This document shows, piece by piece, positions 24,548-32,667 of a stretch of DNA of 37,299 bases. The position numbers and the translations under genes are program-made. The notes beneath the pieces were generated by a model that was not told the origin of the DNA, made no database searches, and was given only the letters and a program-made list of their open reading frames with translations. The stretch comes from Pseudolactococcus raffinolactis NBRC 100932 (GTDB taxonomy: Bacteria > Bacillota > Bacilli > Lactobacillales > Streptococcaceae). The stretch covers positions 1 through 37,299 of the forward strand of contig NZ_BCVN01000019.1 of NCBI RefSeq assembly GCF_001591765.1. Reading direction: 5' to 3'. Each line of letters opens with the position of its first letter. Position 1 is the first letter of the stretch.

Positions 24548-26848
24548 ATGAAAACTGAAGTGACTGAAAACGTTTTTGAAGAAGCATGGGCAGGATTTAA
24601 GGGAACAGACTGGAAAGAAAAAGTCAGCATCTCTCGTTTCGTAAAAGACAACCACAAAAATTACGATGGAGATGAATCTTTCCTTGCAGGACCGACAGAA
24701 CGTTCTTTGAGAATCAAAAACATCATCGAGTCAACGAAAGACCGTTATGAAGCGTCTCAGTTCCCTATGGATACTGATCGCGCAGCGTCAATCGCTGATA
24801 TCCCAGCTGGTTACATTGACAAAGAAAATGAGCTGATCTACGGACTTCAAAACTCTGAGCTTTTCCGTCTGTCATTCATGCCTAAAGGGGGCGCTCGGAT
24901 GGCTGAAACAGCCTTGAAAGAGCATGGCTACACACCAGATCCACTCATGCATGAAATCTACACCAAACATGTGACAACAGTTAATGATGGGATTTTCCGT
25001 GCTTATACGTCTAATATCCGTAAAGCACGCCACGCCCACACTGTAACTGGTTTGCCAGATGCTTACTCACGTGGTCGTATTATTGGGGTTTATGCACGTT
25101 TGGCCCTTTACGGTGCAGATTTCTTGATGAAAGAAAAATTTGCTGACTGGAATGCTATTAAAGAAATCAATGAAGAAACAATTCGTCTTCGTGAAGAAAT
25201 CAACATGCAATATCAAGCACTTGGTGAAGTTGCAAAACTTGGTGACTTGTATGGCGTAGATGTACGCAAACCTGCCAAAAACGTTAAGGAAGCCATTCAA
25301 TGGACTAACATTGCCTTCATGGCAGCTTGTCGTGTGATCAATGGTGCGGCAACTTCTCTTGGTCGTGTGCCAATCGTTTTGGATATCTTTGCTGAACGTG
25401 ACTTGGCGCGTGGGACATTCACAGAGTCAGAAATCCAAGAATTTGTTGATGATTTCGTTTTGAAATTGCGTACTGTTAAGTTTGCACGGACAAAAGAATA
25501 CGATGCGCTTTATTCAGGTGATCCAACTTTCATCACAACATCAATGGCTGGTGTGGGTAACGACGGTAAACACCGTGTGACAAAAATGGATTACCGATTC
25601 TTGAACACCTTGGATAACGTTGGCAACTCACCAGAACCAAACTTGACTGTCCTTTGGGCGAGTGAATTGCCTTATGCCTTCAAACGCTACTGTATGAGTA
25701 TGAGTCACAAACACTCTTCTATCCAGTATGAAGGCGTGAAAACAATGGCTGAAGATGGTTATGGCGAAATGTCATGTATCTCTTGTTGTGTATCACCACT
25801 TGACCCAGAAAACGAAGAAGGTCGTCACAACATTCAGTACTTTGGCGCACGCGTTAATGTCTTGAAAGCCCTCTTAACTGGTATTAATGGTGGTTATGAT
25901 GATGTGCATCGTGATTACAAAGTTTTCGATATCGATCCAATTAAATCTGATGTTTTAAACTTTGACGAAGTCAAAGCTAACTTTGAAAAATCTCTTGACT
26001 GGTTGACTGGCACGTATGTGGATGCCTTGAACATCATCCACTACATGACTGACAAATACAATTATGAAGCAGTTCAAATGGCTTTCTTACCAAGTCACCA
26101 ACGCGCTAACATGGGATTCGGTATCTGTGGTTTCGCAAATACAGTGGATACTTTGTCAGCCATTAAATACGCAACAGTTAAACCAATCCGCGACGAAAAT
26201 GGTTACATCTACGATTACGAAACAATCGGTGATTTCCCTCGTTACGGTGAAGATGATGACCGTGCTGATGACATTGCAAAATGGTTGATGGCAGAATACC
26301 ATAACCGTTTGGCTAGCCATCAATTGCACAAAGATGCAGAAGCAACTGTATCATTGTTGACCATCACATCAAATGTGGCTTATTCTAAACAAACAGGTAA
26401 CTCGCCAGTTCACCGTGGTGTATTCTTGAATGAAGATGGCACATCAAACATCAGTGAAGTTGAATTCTTCTCACCTGGTGCTAACCCATCTAACAAGGCC
26501 AAAGGTGGTTGGTTGCAAAACCTTCGCACACTTGAAAAACTTGAGTTTAAACATGCCAACGATGGTATCTCTCTAACAACGCAAGTTTCACCAAAAGCAC
26601 TTGGTAAAACACGTGATGAACAAGTGGATAACTTGGTTGACGTCCTCGATGGTTACTTCGAAGATGGTGGTCAACACGTCAACTTGAATGTCATGGACTT
26701 GGCTGATGTGAAAGATAAAATCCTTAACGGCGAAGATGTTATCGTTCGTATCTCTGGCTACTGTGTTAACACGAAATACCTTACAAAAGAACAAAAACAT
26801 GAATTGACACACCGTGTCTTCCACGAAGTTTTGTCAATGGATGTTTAA
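24548..26848 (+). CDS. pflB: Pyruvate formate-lyase
   Basis: Glycyl-radical enzyme that splits pyruvate with CoA into acetyl-CoA and formate during anaerobic mixed-acid fermentation. The catalytic pair Cys413-Cys414 lies in [12 protein letters not shown]. The radical glycine is Gly737 in [13 protein letters not shown] near the C-terminus. The length of 766 fits the lactococcal/streptococcal enzyme. GGAG precedes the ATG. Codon use is of the highly expressed type. The activating enzyme gene pflA is not in the window. The promoter carries a cre-like site, so CcpA control is probable. Confidence 0.97.
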   Translation: MKTEVTENVFEEAWAGFKGTDWKEKVSISRFVKDNHKNYDGDESFLAGPTERSLRIKNIIESTKDRYEASQFPMDTDRAASIADIPAGYIDKENELIYGLQNSELFRLSFMPKGGARMAETALKEHGYTPDPLMHEIYTKHVTTVNDGIFRAYTSNIRKARHAHTVTGLPDAYSRGRIIGVYARLALYGADFLMKEKFADWNAIKEINEETIRLREEINMQYQALGEVAKLGDLYGVDVRKPAKNVKEAIQWTNIAFMAACRVINGAATSLGRVPIVLDIFAERDLARGTFTESEIQEFVDDFVLKLRTVKFARTKEYDALYSGDPTFITTSMAGVGNDGKHRVTKMDYRFLNTLDNVGNSPEPNLTVLWASELPYAFKRYCMSMSHKHSSIQYEGVKTMAEDGYGEMSCISCCVSPLDPENEEGRHNIQYFGARVNVLKALLTGINGGYDDVHRDYKVFDIDPIKSDVLNFDEVKANFEKSLDWLTGTYVDALNIIHYMTDKYNYEAVQMAFLPSHQRANMGFGICGFANTVDTLSAIKYATVKPIRDENGYIYDYETIGDFPRYGEDDDRADDIAKWLMAEYHNRLASHQLHKDAEATVSLLTITSNVAYSKQTGNSPVHRGVFLNEDGTSNISEVEFFSPGANPSNKAKGGWLQNLRTLEKLEFKHANDGISLTTQVSPKALGKTRDEQVDNLVDVLDGYFEDGGQHVNLNVMDLADVKDKILNGEDVIVRISGYCVNTKYLTKEQKHELTHRVFHEVLSMDV

Positions 26849-26872
26849 GTGTCACTTGCTTCAAATACTGAG

Positions 26873-26897
26873 AAACCGTCTTCTGACGGTTTTTTTG
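26873..26897 (+). terminator. Intrinsic terminator after pflB
   Basis: AAACCGTC (26873-26880), TTCT loop, GACGGTTT (26885-26892) and a T-run. Confidence 0.88.
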
Positions 26898-27015
26898 TAT
26901 CAGTTGCTGTCAAAGGTGCTTGGCCATGGACCGAAGGTCGTGGCAATTGAAGCTTTTAAGGGTGCATGGGGGTGAGAAGTGGAATGACTTCCAAGCCGGT
27001 TAAATGGAGGTTTTA

Positions 27016-27024
27016 TGTTAAAAT
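27016..27024 (+). promoter_or_regulatory. Extended -10 of gadB
   Basis: TGT-TAAAAT at 27016-27024. The leader has a strong ribosome binding site AAGGTGGAGG (27042-27051) six bases before ATG 27058. An imperfect hairpin near 26920-26947 precedes it. Confidence 0.5.
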
Positions 27025-27057
27025 AAGAGTAAGATGTGATGAAGGTGGAGGTATCCT

Positions 27058-28461
27058 ATGTTATACGGAAAAAATGATCAATCCAAGAAGTCGACTTATT
27101 TGCAGCCTATTTTTGGGTCTGGTGCGTCGGACCGTGATATTCCTAAATACAAATTAGGGGCGGATCCAATTGAGCCGCGTATTGCTTATCAACTGATTAA
27201 GGATGAGCTCTTGGATGAAGGGGCAGCACGGCAAAATTTAGCGACTTTTTGTCAGACCTATATGGAACCTGAGGCCAGCTTGCTCATGGGTGAAACCCTA
27301 GAGAAAAACGCCATTGATAAGAGTGAATATCCTCGAACAGCAGAGCTTGAAAACCGCTGTGTCAATATGATTGCGGATCTTTGGCATGCTCCAGAACAAG
27401 AGACCTATATGGGAACCTCGACCGTTGGTAGCTCTGAAGCCTGTATGCTAGGTGGTATGGCCATGAAGTTCCGTTGGCGGGCACGGGCTAAAGCTGCTGG
27501 CATTGATATTTTAGGCCGCAAGCCTAATCTGGTCATTTCATCCGGCTACCAAGTCTGTTGGGAGAAGTTTGCCGTGTATTTCGATGTCGAGCTACGGGAA
27601 GTGCCGATGACGGCGGAAAACATGAGCCTTGATATTTCTGACATTAGCAGTTATTTTGATGACTACACGATTGGTGTTGTGGGGATTCTTGGCATCACTT
27701 ATACTGGCTGCTACGACGACATTTTAGGATTAGATGCAGTTTTGACCGCCTACAATCAAACTGCAAAAATCAGCATCCCAATTCATGTTGATGCCGCTTC
27801 TGGTGGCATGTATACCCCTTTCATGTCGCCTGAACTCAAGTGGGATTTTCAGCTTGATAACGTTGTGTCGATCAATACATCTGGCCATAAGTACGGCCTT
27901 GTTTATCCTGGCATCGGGTGGGTACTTTGGCGCGATAAAGCCTATTTGCCAGAGGAGTTGATTTTCAGTGTGTCTTACTTGGGAGGTAACATGCCGACCA
28001 TGGCCATCAATTTTTCTCGGAGTGCCAGCCCCATCATCGGACAATTCTATAATTTCATGCGCTTTGGCTTTAATGGCTACAAAGCCATTCACCAACGTAC
28101 TCACGATGTTGCCCGATTCCTAGCCAAGACAGTAGAATCAACTGGTCGTTTTACCCTTTACAATGCAGGTGAGCAGTTACCGATTGTCTGCTACAAGTTA
28201 AAAGATGAGAGCAAACAAGAATGGACATTGTATGAACTGGCTGACGTCCTACAAATGAAAGGGTGGCAAGTACCTGCTTATCCACTCCCAGCTGATTTAT
28301 CAGATACGATTATTCAGCGCTATGTCGTTCGTGCTGATTTGAGTATGAATGTCGCAGAAGAGTTTGCGGAAGATTTCAAATGGGCCATTACTAAATTAGA
28401 TGACTCACGATTTTTACGTGAAAAAGATGACGATAGACGCGTCCAAGGCTTTACACACTAA
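27058..28461 (+). CDS. gadB: Glutamate decarboxylase
   Basis: PLP enzyme converting glutamate to GABA and CO2 while consuming a proton, an acid-resistance reaction. Conserved segments include RTAELENRCVNMIADLW, GTSTVGSSEACMLGG and IHVDAASGG. The PLP lysine is Lys278 in SINTSGHKYGL. The length of 467 and the ending GFTH agree with L. lactis GadB. In L. lactis gadB is downstream of the glutamate/GABA antiporter gene gadC and the regulator gadR; here neither is adjacent and the gene has its own promoter and terminator. It may rely on a distant antiporter. Confidence 0.96.
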   Translation: MLYGKNDQSKKSTYLQPIFGSGASDRDIPKYKLGADPIEPRIAYQLIKDELLDEGAARQNLATFCQTYMEPEASLLMGETLEKNAIDKSEYPRTAELENRCVNMIADLWHAPEQETYMGTSTVGSSEACMLGGMAMKFRWRARAKAAGIDILGRKPNLVISSGYQVCWEKFAVYFDVELREVPMTAENMSLDISDISSYFDDYTIGVVGILGITYTGCYDDILGLDAVLTAYNQTAKISIPIHVDAASGGMYTPFMSPELKWDFQLDNVVSINTSGHKYGLVYPGIGWVLWRDKAYLPEELIFSVSYLGGNMPTMAINFSRSASPIIGQFYNFMRFGFNGYKAIHQRTHDVARFLAKTVESTGRFTLYNAGEQLPIVCYKLKDESKQEWTLYELADVLQMKGWQVPAYPLPADLSDTIIQRYVVRADLSMNVAEEFAEDFKWAITKLDDSRFLREKDDDRRVQGFTH

Positions 28462-28488
28462 AGAATTACCCAAAGTCAAATTTTGGAT

Positions 28489-28526
28489 AAAATAAAAAAC
28501 TGCTAGTCAATGCAGTTTTTTATTTT
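28489..28526. terminator. Bidirectional terminator between gadB and the DUF1827 gene
   Basis: AAAATAAAAAACTGC (28489-28503) pairs perfectly with GCAGTTTTTTATTTT (28512-28526). A-runs and T-runs on both sides make it work for either strand. It contains the last codons of the minus-strand gene. Confidence 0.85.
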
Positions 28527-28825
28527 GTTATGATTGGATAAGAAATCTCCATTAGTCTTGGCTCATCAATGATTGAAATCTGATCATGATCAATGATAGA
28601 TTGATCCAGACGTTTTTTGAGGAAAAATTTTTGAATGCCTTCACGTTCATCAGGTCGAATGGCACGGTGCTTATTTGTTATAATAATTTCATAGTGGCTA
28701 GCAGCCTTCGTAAAAATAACAGTAGTATTGCCAGCAGAATAAACCTCAACCGTCAAAGCATCTGTATTTCTAAGTTGCTCACGGACAAGATCAGGGTAGT
28801 TGTTAGTGACATTGATGATTTTCAT
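28520..28825 (-). CDS. DUF1827 family protein
   Basis: A 101-residue cytoplasmic protein beginning MKIINVTNNYPDLVREQL, with VEVYSAGNTTVIFTKA and IIITNKHRAIRPDE. This matches the Lactobacillales DUF1827 pattern as I recall it. The function is unknown. A strong GGAGGAAA site precedes the ATG, and an extended -10 stands about 30 bases upstream, divergent from coaE. Its stop lies inside the shared terminator. Confidence 0.75.
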   Translation of the reverse strand: MKIINVTNNYPDLVREQLRNTDALTVEVYSAGNTTVIFTKAASHYEIIITNKHRAIRPDEREGIQKFFLKKRLDQSIIDHDQISIIDEPRLMEISYPIITK

Positions 28826-28854
28826 AGCTTTCCTCCATATTGTTCTTTAAATCT

Positions 28855-28863
28855 ATTATAGCA
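28855..28863 (-). promoter_or_regulatory. Extended -10 of the DUF1827 gene
   Basis: On the minus strand TGC-TATAAT (28863-28855), divergent from the coaE promoter about 40 bases away. Confidence 0.6.
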
Positions 28864-28899
28864 CTTTTAGTTTGAAAATTAAAAAATTGGAATAGAAAA

Positions 28900-28908
28900 T
28901 GTTATAAT
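28900..28908 (+). promoter_or_regulatory. Extended -10 of coaE, predicting a leaderless mRNA
   Basis: TGT-TATAAT at 28900-28908. ATG 28915 begins after six bases, at the predicted transcription start; no ribosome binding site is possible. Confidence 0.7.
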
Positions 28909-28914
28909 AGTAAC

Positions 28915-29502
28915 ATGAGTAACAAGAAAAAAGTAATCGGGATAACTGGTGGTATTGCTACCGGTAAGTCTGTTGTAACCTCCTATCTTCGGGCACATGG
29001 TTATGAAGTCATTGATGCAGATGCTGTTGTAAGAGAGCTACAGGAAGTAGGCGGTGCCTTATATCTAGCAATTCGTGATACATTTGGTGAGGCTTATTTT
29101 CTGAAAAATGGCGAATTAGATCGGGCGACCTTCGGTGCTTTAATTTTTTCTGATTCAGTAGCGCGTGGTAAGCTGTCTAATGTGCAAGATACCATCATTC
29201 GAACGGAACTTTTCAGACGATGTGAGACCAATCAATCAGAGATTATTTTTATGGATATTCCGCTCTTATTTGAGCGAGATTATACAGGATTTGATGAGAC
29301 TTGGTTAGTCTATGCTCCCCAAGACATCCAGATCAAACGCCTCATGAAACGCAATAGTTTATCTGAATCAGAAGCGATGTTACGAATCAAGGCGCAGATG
29401 CCTATAGATGAGAAGCGCAGTTTAGCCACCAGAATTATCGAAAATTGTGATACAATAGAAGTACTGGAAAATCAATTAGCAAGTTTAATAAGCGAGATTT
29501 AG
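28915..29502 (+). CDS. coaE: Dephospho-CoA kinase
   Basis: Last step of CoA synthesis, phosphorylating dephospho-CoA. The P-loop GGIATGKS (residues 12-19) lies close to the N-terminus, which fixes the start at this ATG. Further landmarks are VIDADAVVRELQ, FMDIPLLFERDY and the C-terminal RIIENCDTIEVLENQL. The length of 195 is normal. The mRNA appears leaderless. In pneumococcus the order is mutM-coaE-pmrA-rpmG; here mutM is replaced upstream by the DUF1827 gene. Confidence 0.95.
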   Translation: MSNKKKVIGITGGIATGKSVVTSYLRAHGYEVIDADAVVRELQEVGGALYLAIRDTFGEAYFLKNGELDRATFGALIFSDSVARGKLSNVQDTIIRTELFRRCETNQSEIIFMDIPLLFERDYTGFDETWLVYAPQDIQIKRLMKRNSLSESEAMLRIKAQMPIDEKRSLATRIIENCDTIEVLENQLASLISEI

Positions 29503-29613
29503 CGGGTACTGTCGGAAGATGGTGTTCGTTTTTTGCAGCGCTTTGGGCTTGGAAAGATTATCACGTTTAGGATAATTTAATAATGATAAATTCGAGTTGA
29601 TGCATCAATCCAA

Positions 29614-30849
29614 TTGACATCAATTCTGGAAGGAAGTGCTATTATAAAAATCAATTGGAAACGCAATTTGTTAATTGCTTGGTTAGGAACATTTTTCACA
29701 GCGGCGAGTATCTCACTCGTTATGCCATTTATGCCCTTGTATGTCGAGAAACTAGGGGTTAGAGGTAGTGCAGTCGAAATCTTTGCAGGGCTTTCAGTGG
29801 CAGTAAGTGCCTTAGCCAGTGGTCTTGTTGCTCCTTTATGGGGGAAATTAGCTGACCAAAAAGGTCGACGGGTAATGATGGTACGGGCTTCTGTTGTCAT
29901 GACTTTTACTATGGGTGCCTTGGCTTTTGTACCAAATGTTTGGTGGCTCTTAGTTATGCGCCTATTGAATGGTCTATTTGCAGGTTATATTCCAAACTCA
30001 ACTGCCTTGATTGCTAGTCAAGTTCCGAGAGAAAAAAGTGGCTATGCCTTAGGCACTTTATCAACAGGCATGGTAGCCGGTGTCTTAATCGGACCTTCCA
30101 TAGGTGGCTTTTTAGCCCAAGCTGTTGGTATGGAAAATGTTTTCTTGATCACAGGTGCGGTCTTATTGCTTGTGACTTTGTTGACTATCTTTTTTGTTAA
30201 AGAAGATTTTACACCGATTGAAAAGCATGATTTATTGCCGACGAAAGAAGTCTTTGCGCGTGTGAGTAATCGTCAAATCTTACTTGGTTTGTTCATCACA
30301 AGTTTTATCTTGCAGCTGACGGTGCAATCGATTGCCCCTATTTTAACCCTCTATATTCGAGAGCTTAATGGTCACACAGGTAACGTGATGATGATTTCAG
30401 GCTTCATCGTCTCTTCTGTAGGCTTATCAGCCATGATATCATCAGGAATTCTGGGGAGAATTGGAGATAAAATCGGCAGTCATCGCTTGATTATCATTGG
30501 CTTGGTTTATAGCTTTTTGATTTATTTACCCATGGCTTTTGTCAAAACACCTCTGCAACTGGGGATTTTGCGTTTCATGCTAGGTTTCGGTTCAGGTGCT
30601 TTGATGCCATCGGTCAATTCCCTACTTTCAAAAATCACGCCACCGGAAGGTATTTCGCGAATTTTTAGTTTTAATCAAATGTTTACAAACTTTGGTCAAG
30701 TGGCAGGTCCTTTGTTGGGGAGTGCTATTGCAGGCTATATCAGTTATCGGGCTGTGTTCTTAACGACGAGCTGTTTCGTTTTATTTAACCTTATCTGGTC
30801 GCTCTTTAATTTTAGAAAATTGTTAGGGGTACGAGATATTGCGAGTTAA
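29614..30849 (+). CDS. PmrA-like MFS multidrug exporter
   Basis: Major facilitator with about 12 membrane helices and the loop 2-3 signature [13 protein letters not shown], repeated in the second half as [13 protein letters not shown]. It is most like streptococcal PmrA efflux pumps, supported by the coaE-pmrA-rpmG order; substrates are not predictable. The start is problematic: the frame opens at TTG 29614, which has no ribosome binding site, while GGAAGGA (about 29628-29634) points to codon 29641 (ATT) or 29644 (ATA), where the conserved IKINWKRNL begins. The listed start is the longest conventional one (411 residues). It overlaps rpmG by 11 bases. Confidence 0.85.
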   Translation: MTSILEGSAIIKINWKRNLLIAWLGTFFTAASISLVMPFMPLYVEKLGVRGSAVEIFAGLSVAVSALASGLVAPLWGKLADQKGRRVMMVRASVVMTFTMGALAFVPNVWWLLVMRLLNGLFAGYIPNSTALIASQVPREKSGYALGTLSTGMVAGVLIGPSIGGFLAQAVGMENVFLITGAVLLLVTLLTIFFVKEDFTPIEKHDLLPTKEVFARVSNRQILLGLFITSFILQLTVQSIAPILTLYIRELNGHTGNVMMISGFIVSSVGLSAMISSGILGRIGDKIGSHRLIIIGLVYSFLIYLPMAFVKTPLQLGILRFMLGFGSGALMPSVNSLLSKITPPEGISRIFSFNQMFTNFGQVAGPLLGSAIAGYISYRAVFLTTSCFVLFNLIWSLFNFRKLLGVRDIAS

Positions 30850-30985
30850 AATTAACCTCAAATGTACCAAATGTGGTCAACAAAACTATATTTCGTCTAA
30901 AAATAAAGCGACCCATCCGGATAAAGTGCAAGTTTTAAAGTATTGTCCGAAAGATCGTAAAGTCATCATGCATATCGAAACCTGA
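30839..30985 (+). CDS. rpmG: 50S ribosomal protein L33
   Basis: A 48-residue gene with TTG start: [21 protein letters not shown] is followed by a lysine-rich half ending KVIMHIET. It contains CTKC (Cys9, Cys12) and KYCPKDRK (Cys36), but the usual fourth zinc cysteine is replaced, so this looks like a weakened zinc-ribbon paralogue. AGGGG lies nine bases upstream inside the MFS gene, and the two overlap by 11 bases. The secG or secE gene that often follows rpmG is absent; a terminator follows instead. Confidence 0.88.
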   Translation: MRVKINLKCTKCGQQNYISSKNKATHPDKVQVLKYCPKDRKVIMHIET

Positions 30986-31046
30986 ACGATTCGAAGTAAA
31001 TGGGATATTAAATCAGGTTGAAAGAGATGTAAACCGAACATTGATA

Positions 31047-31084
31047 GAAAGTTGTTAGAAAATTTCAACACCTTTCTTTTTTTT
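31047..31084 (+). terminator. Intrinsic terminator after rpmG
   Basis: GAAAGTTGTT (31047-31056) pairs with AACACCTTTC (31067-31076) with one mismatch, followed by eight T. Confidence 0.75.
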
Positions 31085-31095
31085 AGATTAAAAAA

Positions 31096-31104
31096 TGATA
31101 TAAT
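31096..31104 (+). promoter_or_regulatory. Extended -10 of ftsW
   Basis: TGA-TATAAT at 31096-31104. It implies a leader of about 150 bases before ftsW. Confidence 0.6.
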
Positions 31105-31110
31105 GGAATT

Positions 31111-31260
31111 TAATCACTATAACTACTCAAATGTTTAGTCTTCGATGCGACTGCCGCAAAGAAAATGGACTAGGGTAGAAAGCAGGTAGTGAGATGATCA
31201 AGCATGTTCTAGTCGTTGTCAGAGACGATAACTAGAGCGTGCCTACTTAAAGGATAATAG
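31111..31260 (+). ncRNA. Structured 5' leader of ftsW
   Basis: A 150-base leader with two foldable parts. In the first, ACTAC (about 31122) can pair with GTAGT (about 31186), enclosing TAGTC / GACTA. In the second, GCATGTTCTAGTCGTTGTC (31202-31220) pairs with GACGATAACTAGAGCGTGC (31224-31242) across a 3-base loop with a single mismatch and several GU pairs. AGGTAG/CTACTT can prolong it. The ftsW ribosome binding site AAAGGA follows directly. I recognise no known riboswitch class. Confidence 0.5.
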
Positions 31261-32544
31261 TTGCGTAACAGACGCAATGATATGACAATGAAAGAACTCA
31301 AAAAAAGACACTTTATAAACTACTCAATTCTCATCCCCTATCTGATTTTATCGGTACTAGGCCTGATTATGGTCTTCTCAGCCACCGTTCCTCATCAGAT
31401 AGAACTTGGCTTGCCGCCCTATCAACTTTTCCGAAATCAAACCATTTTCTTTGCTTTTTCGTTAGTCATGATTGTGGTCATTTATCGCATCAAGGTGGAT
31501 AAGTTGAGAAGTCGCAACTGGTTTGGCATTTTGATTCCAGTTATGCTTGTTTTATTGTTCATAGCCAGATTTTTTGTGCCAACGGTAAATGGAGCACACG
31601 GTTGGATTATTATTCCTGGGATTGGTAGTATTCAGCCAGCTGAATATCTAAAACTCGTTGCCGTTTGGTTTTTATCAGCTACCTTTGCTAGCAAACAAGA
31701 AAAAATTCGGACTTATGATCTCAATGCCTTATTTGATCGCAATCAATTCTGGGTCAACTTTATTACTGGTTGGCGTGTTTGGATGGTTGCCATGATCGGT
31801 GCTGTTGTGATCATGCCTGATATGGGGAATGCCTTGCTGATTATCATTAGTTCGGCAACAGTCCTTGCGGTTAGTGGTGTTTCTTATCGCTGGGGAACAG
31901 GCTTTATGAAAATATTTGGCTCCCTAACACTAGCGATTTTAGCCTTGCTTAAAATTACAGGTGGTAATGTCATTCCTAGTTTCTTTGGCTCGATTGCCTA
32001 TGTCAATAAACGCTTTATTGCCTTTGCCAATCCCTTTCAGGATACGGGAGATTCAGGTCACCAATTGATTAATGGCTATTATGCCATTTCAAATGGGGGC
32101 TGGTTCGGTAGAGGTTTGGGTAATTCAATCGAGAAAAAAGGCTATCTACCAGAAGCCCACACTGACTTCATTTTCGCAATTGTGATTGAGGAGTTAGGCT
32201 TGATTGGTGGAATTATTATCCTAGGGATTCTCTTCTTCCTGATTATGCGCATTTTCATGGTTGGGATTAAGGCCAAAGACCCTTTTAATAGTATGATGGC
32301 AATCGGTGTCGGCGGGATTTTGTTTGCACAGGTGCTGGTTAATATCGGTGGGATTTCAGGTTTGATTCCTTCTACAGGTGTAACCTTCCCCTTCCTGAGT
32401 CAAGGTGGGAATTCGCTCCTGACCCTATCAGTTGGGATAGGCTTTGTCCTCAACATTTCCGCAGATGAAAAACGACGAGAGTTAGCGGAAATGACAGCCA
32501 AATATGATTTTTCTGAACTCTCGTCAACTGCCTTGCGTGACTAG
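31261..32544 (+). CDS. ftsW: Peptidoglycan glycosyltransferase FtsW/RodA (SEDS family)
   Basis: Polytopic SEDS protein that polymerises lipid II at the septum. About ten membrane helices are visible. Conserved segments include NGAHGWIIIPGIGSIQPAEYLKL, MPDMGNALLI, and the loop QDTGDSGHQLINGYYAISNGGWFGRGLGNS, then LPEAHTDFIFAIVIEELGL. Length 427. The start is TTG 31261 after AAAGGA; internal ATGs at codons 8 and 10 are alternatives, and relatives start near MKEL. It lies directly before pyc, as ftsW does in L. lactis. Confidence 0.93.
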   Translation: MRNRRNDMTMKELKKRHFINYSILIPYLILSVLGLIMVFSATVPHQIELGLPPYQLFRNQTIFFAFSLVMIVVIYRIKVDKLRSRNWFGILIPVMLVLLFIARFFVPTVNGAHGWIIIPGIGSIQPAEYLKLVAVWFLSATFASKQEKIRTYDLNALFDRNQFWVNFITGWRVWMVAMIGAVVIMPDMGNALLIIISSATVLAVSGVSYRWGTGFMKIFGSLTLAILALLKITGGNVIPSFFGSIAYVNKRFIAFANPFQDTGDSGHQLINGYYAISNGGWFGRGLGNSIEKKGYLPEAHTDFIFAIVIEELGLIGGIIILGILFFLIMRIFMVGIKAKDPFNSMMAIGVGGILFAQVLVNIGGISGLIPSTGVTFPFLSQGGNSLLTLSVGIGFVLNISADEKRRELAEMTAKYDFSELSSTALRD

Positions 32545-32602
32545 TTATCATGCAGGTACGACATATCTAGGTATACTGAAACATTGATGCGACAACTTTT
32601 CT

Positions 32603-32624
32603 AGACTGTGAATCCACAGTCTTT
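32603..32624 (+). terminator. Hairpin between ftsW and pyc
   Basis: AGACTGTG (32603-32610) pairs with CACAGTCT (32615-32622) across a 4-base loop, followed by only a few T. It is a weak terminator or a partial read-through signal. A possible -10 for pyc (TATACT, 32572-32577) lies upstream of it. Confidence 0.5.
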
Positions 32625-32667
32625 AAAGAAAACTTTTATTTCTGTAAAAAATTGAAAGGCTTTATAT

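Noticed and set aside
30986-31046. secE or secG gene after rpmG
   Set aside because: No frame with the expected membrane segment; the terminator comes too soon.
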